From: JBBQKP01 sp038326995
GTDB lineage: Bacteria; Planctomycetota; Phycisphaerae; Tepidisphaerales; Tepidisphaeraceae
Assembly (NCBI GenBank): GCA_038326995.1
Contig: JBBQKP010000075.1
Coordinates: 1-14,005 of the forward strand
Direction of reading: 5' to 3'
DNA length: 14,005 bases
Part shown: piece after piece, positions 9,082-14,005 of the stretch
Numbering within the stretch: the first letter of the stretch is position 1
How the letters are laid out: each line of letters starts with the position of its first letter
Position numbers and translations under genes: made by a program
Notes under the pieces: model-generated
What the model saw: only the letters and a program-made list of their open reading frames with translations
Database searches by the model: none
Told to the model about the DNA's origin: nothing

Positions 9082-9400
9082 CCCTTCAGGTCGTTCGCCA
9101 TCGTTCGCTCGGACAATCCTTGCGGCCGAGTCGCATCTTTTTGTACGATACTCGCACCTATGGGGCTTGCCACAACCAGACTTCTCGCGCTGGGCATCAT
9201 CGGCTTAGCGACGAGATCCGTGCTGGTGTGTTCACTGGTCAGAAACTCGGCGGACTTTCGATAAAAATAGCGTGCAGTGAGTATTAGATTCCAGCAGTCA
9301 GCACGTCCAATTAGAGCAGATTCGTTTGCTGAAATCGTTGCCCGTGTCTCCGCTTCATTTTGTAGCTGCAGTATAAGTTTCCGACTAATCTTTATGGTCT

Positions 9401-9982
9401 ATGGCAGAAGTGAGTATTCCAGACTGGAACGCGCAGGGCGTCATTCCTCCGATTGATGTCAGTGCTCCTACGTCGCTCACGCGGTCGCCTTATCTTGTCA
9501 CCTTGACCGACTTCGTTCTCAAGTTTGCAACCTCTCCTGAACGCAAGAAAATTCTCGACGGCTTCCTCCGCTTCCGTGCGGCTTTACATGGTTTGGGACT
9601 GACTAGCGGCTTCCAATGGGTCGATGGTAGTTTTCTTGAAAATGTAGAACTGCTTGCCACGCTACCACCGAAGGACATTGATGTCGTGACATACTTTGCG
9701 CTACCAACCGACGTGACGGAGGCAGACCTGCTTGCCCGCAGTGCCGAGCTTTTCAATTAGATTCAAGTCAAGGCCACTTACTCGGTCGATAGCTACTTCC
9801 AAGGCCTCGACGGAGATCGGATTCCCCTCGTCCGAATGACCGCCTACTGGTATAGTATGTGGTCGCACCGACGGAACGAGGCGTGGAAAGGATTCCTCGA
9901 AATCAGCCTTGATCCGCGTGATGACGCCGACGCTGCTAAACTTCTTTTGACTGATACCGCGACAGGAGGCGCAACCCCATGA
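9401..9982 (+). pseudogene. Nucleotidyltransferase-fold protein (DUF6932-like) with in-frame TAG
   Basis: The frame from ATG 9401 gives 119 residues to TAG at 9758-9760, then runs on in the same phase for 73 more sense codons to TGA at 9980-9982. The post-TAG part reads like genuine protein (VKATYSVDSYF, MTAYWYSMWSHRRNEAWKGF), so this is one about 193-residue gene with a premature or recoded stop. DGSFLENVELLATLPPKDIDVV (75-96) fits the nucleotidyltransferase core: G76-S77, then D92-x-D94 for metal binding. From memory it resembles the uncharacterised DUF6932 family (IPDWN..GV.PPI near the N-terminus, YWYSMWSHRR near the C-terminus). Such enzymes transfer nucleotides to RNA, protein or small molecules; this target is unknown. 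No SD precedes ATG 9401. The final TGA overlaps the next gene's ATG (ATGA). A truncated product would keep GS/DxD but lose the C-terminal third. Sequencing error, recent mutation or readthrough are all possible. Confidence 0.7.
9964..9969 (+). promoter_or_regulatory. Strong Shine-Dalgarno site of the cassette's second gene
   Basis: A full AGGAGG lies 9 nt before ATG 9979, inside the last codons of the nucleotidyltransferase frame. It is the strongest ribosome site I see in the window. It would let the 304-residue protein be made even if translation of the first gene stops at its TAG. Confidence 0.75.
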
Positions 9983-10893
9983 ACCGCGACGAACGAAATC
10001 ATCTTCTGGCCGAACGCACCCAGGTCGAGGGGCTGCTAGCGACTATCCCAATGAGCCAAGGCATCACACGCGGCAGCTTTGAATCACGCCTTCGGAGTCT
10101 TAACGACGAGATCGCCGCTGCGGGCACCTCAACGCGCCTTCCCGTTAAGACCCGCCTCACGTTCCGTGGGCGTCCTGTTATCGCCAGCCAAGCGATGTTC
10201 GCACAGTTCGGGTTGGCTGCTACGCAGGCATTTACCGAAGCGGTCACGACCCGTGCCGCTTCGTTCAATGGCCCGCTCTCGGACATGGGGTCAATCCCTA
10301 ACCGCGACGACTACGGGCTACTACTCACGGGCACCGCAGTCGGTTCGTTCGGCTTCCAACTTGAAGAGCCAGGCGATGAGCTTCTCTTCGGCGAGGAAAC
10401 GTCGGTTGGAAAAGCCCTTCTGCAAACCCAGCAACTCTTCGAGAGCGCCGTCGGCTCCGACGATGAACTCACCGAAGCTACCGCAGGCCTTTCGCCACGC
10501 GTCATCAGAGTAGCGAGAGAATTTCTCAAAACCCTTCACACGAATGGTGCCGTCTGCAACGTCACCGTCGGCTCACGCAGCTTCGGTTTCACTGATGTCG
10601 GGCAGGTTCAACGCGCGATTGATCGGCTCGACGTGAACAACATCCATCAGGACGACCAAACCTATTTCGGTTCCTTCCTCGGCGTTCTTCCCACCGCCCG
10701 CACCTTCGAGTTTCAAGTCACGGGCGAATCGTCCGTGATACGCGGAAAAATCGCCGCCGATGTCGTCGATCCATCCTTCATCAACAGCCATTTGAATCGA
10801 TCAATCCAGATCAAGCTGACCGCCACCCGCGTCGGCGAAGGCAAGCCGAAGTTCGTCCTGCACCAACTGCCAGCTTGGTCATCCATCAATTAG
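9979..10893 (+). CDS. Uncharacterised 304-residue partner of the nucleotidyltransferase
   Basis: I do not recognise a named family. What can be seen: a charged, probably helical N-terminus (1-50); a central alpha/beta region with FRGRPVIASQAMFAQFG (62-78), MGSIPNRDDYGLLLTGTAVGSFGFQLEE (103-130) and a helical stretch (143-190); and a C-terminal beta-rich part (192-300). The last contains VGSRSFGF, YFGSFLGVLPTARTFEFQV and SSVIRGKIAADV, which look like a small beta-barrel or OB/SH3-like domain. There is no signal peptide or membrane segment, so it is probably cytoplasmic. ATG 9979 overlaps the upstream TGA in ATGA and has AGGAGG at 9-nt spacing, so the two genes form one transcription unit, antisense to the surrounding liv genes. 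A role as partner, antidote or target-recognition subunit of the nucleotidyltransferase is inferred only from this linkage. Confidence 0.85.
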   Translation: MNRDERNHLLAERTQVEGLLATIPMSQGITRGSFESRLRSLNDEIAAAGTSTRLPVKTRLTFRGRPVIASQAMFAQFGLAATQAFTEAVTTRAASFNGPLSDMGSIPNRDDYGLLLTGTAVGSFGFQLEEPGDELLFGEETSVGKALLQTQQLFESAVGSDDELTEATAGLSPRVIRVAREFLKTLHTNGAVCNVTVGSRSFGFTDVGQVQRAIDRLDVNNIHQDDQTYFGSFLGVLPTARTFEFQVTGESSVIRGKIAADVVDPSFINSHLNRSIQIKLTATRVGEGKPKFVLHQLPAWSSIN

Positions 10894-11109
10894 TTTGAGA
10901 GCCACAGACGCAGAAATTTTTGAACACTTTTTGCGGGGGTAAAATTCGCATCCGATGTTTGACCCACAACGTTACGTATTGATCGTTCGTTCTGTAAATC
11001 GAACTCCGAGACTGTCCAGGAGTCGTTCCAGAAATTGCGTTAGAAATCCTACGCTCGCCGAACGCACCGACCGGCTGCACACACAGGCGGCACTCAGCGC
11101 CCTGTCGCG

Positions 11110-11193
11110 AGCGCTCCCGCTCGCGGCGTTAGCGCTCCCGCTCGCGCCTTTAGCGCTCCCGCTTGCGCCGTTAGCGCTCCCGCTTGCGGCGTT
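11110..11193. repeat. Four 21-nt tandem repeats
   Basis: Four head-to-tail units of exactly 21 nt (11110-11130, 11131-11151, 11152-11172, 11173-11193) share AGCGCTCCCGCT/TTGCG and end in G/CC-G/TTT. A fifth unit beginning AGTGCTTCCC is decayed. Differences among the four are limited to a few C/T and G/C changes. With the preceding GCG, the first unit can fold as GCGAGCG-CTCC-CGCTCGC. Because 21 is a multiple of three, the array opens reading frames on both strands (LALPLAA- or GASGSA-like), which are artefacts. Confidence 0.85.
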
Positions 11194-11216
11194 AGTGCTT
11201 CCCAATCGTCCGTATG

Positions 11217-11239
11217 CACTCCCGGTGCGGCCGGGAGTG
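11217..11239. repeat. Perfect 9-bp hairpin
   Basis: CACTCCCGG and CCGGGAGTG form a perfect 9-bp stem around TGCGG. The bases following on either strand are not T-rich, so it is not a classic intrinsic terminator, though it lies between the convergent ends of the plus-strand cassette and livH. Confidence 0.6.
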
Positions 11240-11375
11240 ATCTTCCGCCGAGCGGCAATCCTCCTGGCTGCCGCACGAGCACTCTTCTTATCGGCGGGCC
11301 AACATTTCACCGCCAAACGTGACCTAACGGTTGAGTGTGGACCGCAACCGGCCGATGAAATGTGTCGATGCGATT

Positions 11376-11400
11376 TCGATTGACGATCGCCGTCAATTGA
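11376..11400. repeat. 10-bp hairpin
   Basis: TCGATTGACG and CGTCAATTGA can pair over 10 positions (one G-T) around ATCGC. No T-run follows. It lies between the tandem repeats and repeat copy B; its function is unknown. Confidence 0.5.
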
Positions 11401-11514
11401 TGCGCCCTGCGATTGGGGCGGCGGTCTCTGCCCCAGGACGCGAGCTTTTTTGTATCTCGGCGCGCGGTTGAGCCGGGAGTTAAATGAGCCGCGCAAGGAG
11501 TGAGCGGGTTCGTG

Positions 11515-11615
11515 TCGAGCCTGTCCGATAGGACACGGCCGTTGATGTTTGATTGAATTGAGTAAGCCGAAGTTCGAGAAAGAAAATGTCCTGCCGGACG
11601 GGCCGGAGAGAAGAG
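11515..11615. repeat. 101-nt dispersed repeat, copy B
   Basis: Same orientation and length as copy A (8857-8957). The right arm, 11587-11607, is the exact reverse complement of copy A's left arm. The left arm has diverged (16 of 21 against copy A), yet still contains a self-complementary TGTCC-GATA-GGACA where copy A has GTCC-GGCA-GGAC, so the small stem is kept although the loop changed. A further partial match lies upstream: 11480-11508 compared with 8757-8785, about 23 of 29 bases. Confidence 0.88.
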
Positions 11616-11728
11616 GCGGCTTTGAACAATTGCGATCACCGCGGTCACGGCGGGATGAATCCCAAGTCAGGCGAAGCCTGTTTGGTCCTAGAAAATCCGG
11701 ATCTGAAGTTGCAAAAACGATGTAAGGT

Positions 11729-12997
11729 TTAGACTTTCTCGCGTACGTTCGTGCCGAAGATGCCAGTGGGTTTGACGAGCAGGACGACGATGAGCAGTCC
11801 GAAGACAAAGACGTCCTGATAGGCCGACGCGTTGGCCCAGCCGAATTGGGAGGTGCCGATGTACGCACCGAATTGTTCGATGAAGGCGATGAGAAATCCG
11901 CCGACGGTCGCGCCGCGCAGGTTGCCGATCCCGCCCACCACCGCGGCCACGAACGCCTTCAGGCCCAGCAGTAGCCAAGTCGCGGCGGCGGGTTGCTGCA
12001 GCGAGTTGTATTTGGCGGCGAACAAAAAGCCGGCGGCGGCGGCGAGCATCGCGCCAAGCACGAACGTGATGCTGATCACCCGATCAACGGGAATGCCCAT
12101 CAGTGCGGCCGTGCTTTGATTGTGGCTTACCGCACGCATGGCCGTGCCGATTCGGGTGTGATGCACGAGTAGCTGAAGCAGCACCATCAGCACGACGGCC
12201 GTCACGACGATCAGCACATCCACGCGGCTGATGAACACCGTCCGCTCGGGGAAGTTAATCTGCCATCGGTCGGCATCCAGGGGCGGCTCGGGCACGAGTT
12301 GCGGCGCGCTGGTCGGGCTCGCGCCGAACGGCAACTTGAGCGGCAAGCTCGTGCGGACAATTTTCACGGGCTGCTGCGTGAGTGCCCGGCCGACGCCGGT
12401 GTCGAGCGTCACCGCCGAGCCCGCTTCGATTGAGGCAGGTGCGTTGGTGATGTTGCGATTTACCACGCTGCCCGACGCGGTGGTGAACTGCATCGTAAAC
12501 TTCCCGGCCGAGTCGATCGTGAACGGTTGATCCAAGGTCAGTTGTCGCGCCCCGGCCACCGACGTCACGCGCATCGTGCCGACATCAGTCGCCGTGCCCG
12601 CGAGAAGTGTGAACTGAAGCTGCCCGACATTTTGAAGGAGGAGCGACACGCCGATGGCGGTGATCAGCGCGTTAAGTCTTGGCGCGCCGCGAATGGGCTT
12701 GTACGCGAGTCGCTCAATCGCAAAGCCGATCGCGCCGCATAAAACCATGGTGAGCAGCAGCGCGAAAAGACTCGCCCAGAGCGGCATCGGTACGCCGACG
12801 GTGGCGATGCCGAGATGGGGCAGGATGAAGATGCAAACGGGAGTGACCGTGATCCAAGCGCCCAGCACGACGACGTCAGAGTGGGCGAAGTTGATGAGCT
12901 TAAGGATGCCGTACACCATCGAATAGCCCAGCGCGATGAGGGCGTACAGGCTGCCCAGCGTGAGGGCGGCGATGAGTGTGGTCAGCAGGTCGGGCAA
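11729..12997 (-). CDS. livH: Branched-chain amino-acid ABC transporter permease LivH, with extra loop domain
   Basis: Permease partner of LivM. The 422 residues exceed the usual roughly 290-310. The standard parts are present: LGSLYALIALGYSMVYGILKLINFAHSD (14-41), ERLAYKPIRGAPRL (95-108), the coupling helix TRIGTAMRAVSHNQSTAALMGI (281-302), GGIGNLRGA (355-363) and the C-terminal VKPTGIFG (408-415). The extra length lies at about 134-250, between two membrane helices where most LivH proteins have some 20 residues. It is polar and Thr/Ser/Val-rich, without Cys, probably beta-structured and probably on the outer face. The start is taken as TTG 12997 because the N-terminal hydrophobic motif begins directly after it and no ATG or GTG occurs before residue 27. 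No SD precedes it; the upstream bases are pyrimidine-rich in the mRNA. livK lies 240 bases upstream, and livM is displaced 3.1 kb downstream. Confidence 0.92.
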   Translation of the reverse strand: MPDLLTTLIAALTLGSLYALIALGYSMVYGILKLINFAHSDVVVLGAWITVTPVCIFILPHLGIATVGVPMPLWASLFALLLTMVLCGAIGFAIERLAYKPIRGAPRLNALITAIGVSLLLQNVGQLQFTLLAGTATDVGTMRVTSVAGARQLTLDQPFTIDSAGKFTMQFTTASGSVVNRNITNAPASIEAGSAVTLDTGVGRALTQQPVKIVRTSLPLKLPFGASPTSAPQLVPEPPLDADRWQINFPERTVFISRVDVLIVVTAVVLMVLLQLLVHHTRIGTAMRAVSHNQSTAALMGIPVDRVISITFVLGAMLAAAAGFLFAAKYNSLQQPAAATWLLLGLKAFVAAVVGGIGNLRGATVGGFLIAFIEQFGAYIGTSQFGWANASAYQDVFVFGLLIVVLLVKPTGIFGTNVREKV

Positions 12998-13000
12998 TTG

Positions 13001-13083
13001 AGGAGTGGAGAGCGGGGAGCGGGGAGTAAAGGGAAGCGGGGAGTGAGGAGCGGGAAGCGGGGAGTAGAGGGAAGCGGGGGGAA
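13001..13083. repeat. G-rich purine tract (imperfect 7-nt repeats) upstream of livH
   Basis: The plus strand is almost entirely A and G over about 83 bases, built from variants such as GAGCGGG, GAGTAAA, GGGAAGC and GGGGAGT with a rough 7-nt period. Several GGGG or GGG runs lie close together. In the liv mRNA (minus strand) the same stretch is C/U-rich and directly precedes the livH TTG. It appears to be an inverted, more degenerate relative of the 14-nt array at 13121-13232. Confidence 0.75.
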
Positions 13084-13120
13084 TCTACTTTTCTAAACAC
13101 TTTTCGTTTGGTTCACGCAG

Positions 13121-13232
13121 CTAAATTCTCCCCGCTAAATTCCCTACTCTAAATCCTCCTCACTAAATTCTCCTCTCTAAATTCTCTCCGCTGAAAGCCC
13201 CCCACTAAATTCTCCCCGCTAAACTCTCACCG
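13121..13232. repeat. Eight exact-length 14-nt tandem repeats downstream of livK
   Basis: Eight consecutive 14-nt units start at 13121, 13135, 13149, 13163, 13177, 13191, 13205 and 13219, with no length change. The first and seventh are identical, CTAAATTCTCCCCG; the sixth (CTGAAAGCCCCCCA) is the most diverged. The array ends 5 bases before the livK stop complement at 13238. In the mRNA it reads as CGGGGAGAAUUUAG-like units and could pair imperfectly with the C/U-rich tract before livH. There are no spacers, so it is not a CRISPR array. Confidence 0.88.
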
Positions 13233-13237
13233 CTTCT

Positions 13238-14005
13238 TCACGGAGCTATGGATTTCACGAACGTGGGCTTGCCGTCTTTGATCTCCAGAATCACAGCGGG
13301 TTTGACGGCGTCGCGGGTGGCGTTGAAGTTGATCGTGCCGGTCACGCCGACGAAGTCTTTGGTGCTCGCAAGTGCGTCGCGCAGGTCGGGTCCGCTGAGC
13401 GAAGGAGCGCGCTTCATCGCATTGAAGAGGACGAAGGCCGCGTCGTAACCCAGGGCGGCGAGTGCGTCGGGTGCCTCGCCGTGGATGTCTTCATATTTCT
13501 TGACGAACGCCGCCATGGCGGGGTCCTGATCGCTCGCGTGGTTGGAGAAGAACGATCCTTCGATCGCAGCGCCGCCGATCTCGGTGAGTTTGATGGAGTC
13601 CCAACCGTCGCCGCCCAGAAACGGCGCGGTGATGCCGAGCTTGCGCGCCTGGATCGCGATGTTGGCGACGTCGGTGTAATAGCCCGGCACGTAGATGACT
13701 TTGGGATTGGTGGCGCGGATCGCGATCAGCTTGGGCGTGAAGTCGGAATCGCCGGCGGAGTAAGACTGCGTCACGACAATCTTCCCGCCCAGCTGCGTGA
13801 AGTTTTTCTCGAACTGTTCTGCGAGTCCGACGGAGTACGCGTTGTTCTGATCGACCAGCACCGCGGCGGTGTCGGCCTTGATGTCCTCGCGTGCGAACTT
13901 CGCACCCACCAACCCCTGGAACGGGTCAATGAAGCACACGCGGAAAATGTAATCGCCAACGAGCGTGACACGCGGGTTGGTGCTGCTGGGCGAAATCATC
14001 GGCAC
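13238..14005 (-). CDS. livK: Branched-chain amino-acid ABC transporter substrate-binding protein LivK, N-terminus beyond right edge
   Basis: The C-terminal 255 residues of a periplasmic type I binding protein (Leu/Ile/Val-binding family, usually 370-400 residues with signal peptide). The first visible residues, VPMISPSSTNPRVT, are the family's internal ligand-loop segment (ISPSSTNP), so the true start and the signal or lipobox region lie past the edge; the GTG at 14005 is not the start. Further family marks are YIFRVCFIDPFQG, DQNNAYSVGLAEQFEKNF, GGKIVVTQSYSAGDSDFTPKL, GYYTDVANIAIQARKLG, FLGGDGWDS and ALGYDAAFVLFNAM. It should deliver substrate to LivH/LivM. Residue patterns do not settle whether the ligand is Leu/Ile/Val or another amino acid. 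It is the first visible gene of the liv unit, and the array downstream may help set its level above that of the membrane subunits. Confidence 0.95.
   Translation of the reverse strand: MPMISPSSTNPRVTLVGDYIFRVCFIDPFQGLVGAKFAREDIKADTAAVLVDQNNAYSVGLAEQFEKNFTQLGGKIVVTQSYSAGDSDFTPKLIAIRATNPKVIYVPGYYTDVANIAIQARKLGITAPFLGGDGWDSIKLTEIGGAAIEGSFFSNHASDQDPAMAAFVKKYEDIHGEAPDALAALGYDAAFVLFNAMKRAPSLSGPDLRDALASTKDFVGVTGTINFNATRDAVKPAVILEIKDGKPTFVKSIAP

Larger units (their letters stand above)
8588..9400. other. Repeat-rich intergenic region left of the nucleotidyltransferase cassette
   Basis: No gene is supported in these 813 bases. They contain the tandem GTGTTGGGTAA pair (about 8784-8810), the 101-nt paired-arm repeat copy A (8857-8957), and the GGCGGCAG and GTCAC hairpins (9010-9081). 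A 34-residue open frame at 9160-9264 begins MGLATTRLLALGIIGLA, like a signal-peptide core, and then stops; it could be the stump of a lost gene but has no other support. The promoters for plus-strand 9401 and minus-strand livM should lie here; I cannot place them with confidence. Confidence 0.55.
10894..11728. other. Repeat-rich intergenic region right of the cassette
   Basis: No gene is supported in these 835 bases. The first part (10894-11090) is plain sequence with an AT-rich stretch near 10910-10940 but no clear terminator for the plus-strand genes. Then follow the 21-nt tandem array (11110-11193), a 9-bp-stem hairpin (11217-11239), a 10-bp-stem hairpin (11376-11400), a GGGCGGCGGTCTCTGCC motif (11416-11432), repeat copy B (11515-11615) and a small CAGGC-GAA-GCCTG stem at 11668-11680 near the end of livH. 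A 142-codon frame at 10955-11383 owes its length to the 21-nt repeats and is judged non-coding. Confidence 0.55.

Noticed and set aside
10955..11383. A 142-codon plus-strand frame after the cassette.
   Set aside because: Its length comes from the 21-nt tandem repeats, and there is no SD or recognisable domain.
8857..11615. Classic composite transposon or insertion sequence.
   Set aside because: No transposase, integrase or clear target duplication is visible, and the repeat also occurs as a solo arm elsewhere, so a dispersed REP-like family is the simpler reading.
10972..11868. A 298-codon minus-strand frame over the repeat region and the end of livH.
   Set aside because: It crosses the tandem array and repeat copy B, overlaps livH in another frame, and has an Arg/Ser/Pro-rich low-complexity composition.
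13121..13232. Possible CRISPR array.
   Set aside because: Units are 14 nt, head to tail without spacers, and no cas gene is nearby.

Overview
The window is about 60% G+C and looks like a chromosomal segment of a Gram-negative-type bacterium. It has exported and inner-membrane proteins, ATG and TTG starts, and several starts without a clear Shine-Dalgarno site. A planctomycete-like genome (Planctomycetota) would fit: a two-domain secreted M16 protease, a GT-C/TPR membrane protein, weak ribosome sites and repeat-rich intergenic DNA. That placement is an inference; no rRNA or marker gene is present to prove it.

Layout. (1) 1-2434, minus: the N-terminal 811 residues of a secreted zinc protease of the M16 (insulinase/pitrilysin) family, cut by the left edge. 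(2) 2435-2893: a leader region with several hairpins and a solo copy of a dispersed repeat. (3) 2894-3874, plus: a CheX-type phosphatase and a CheY-type receiver, a likely phosphorylation/dephosphorylation pair. (4) 3858-14005, minus: a branched-chain (or related) amino-acid ABC transporter, in transcription order livK (cut by the right edge), livH, livM, livG, livF, followed by a translationally coupled GT-C membrane/TPR protein. livM, livG, livF and the GT-C gene overlap by 4, 11 and 4 bases and form one tight unit.

The unusual part is 8588-11728. Here livH and livM, which normally adjoin, are separated by 3.1 kb holding two antisense (plus-strand) genes. One is a nucleotidyltransferase-fold protein (GS...DxD motif; it resembles what I remember as DUF6932) with an in-frame TAG. 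The other is an unrecognised 304-residue protein whose ATG overlaps the final TGA of the first and has a strong AGGAGG. The cassette is bracketed by two directly oriented 101-nt repeats (89/101 identical by hand alignment). Each is built from two inverted 21-nt arms, like a REP/BIME element; a solo arm lies upstream of the M16 gene. Further short repeats (a 21-nt tandem array, GGCGGCAG hairpins) fill the gaps.

Between livK and livH lie two low-complexity arrays of opposite strand bias: eight exact-length 14-nt units and a G-rich purine tract. In the transcript these could pair into a long imperfect hairpin just before the SD-less TTG start of livH. LivH itself carries about 100 extra residues in an extracytoplasmic loop.

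How the genes work together: LivK binds substrate outside the membrane, LivH and LivM form the channel, and LivG and LivF power it. The GT-C protein may be co-expressed with livMGF. The nucleotidyltransferase pair is the best candidate here for an undescribed two-gene system (toxin-antitoxin-like or defence-like), though the TAG suggests this copy is broken or recoded.
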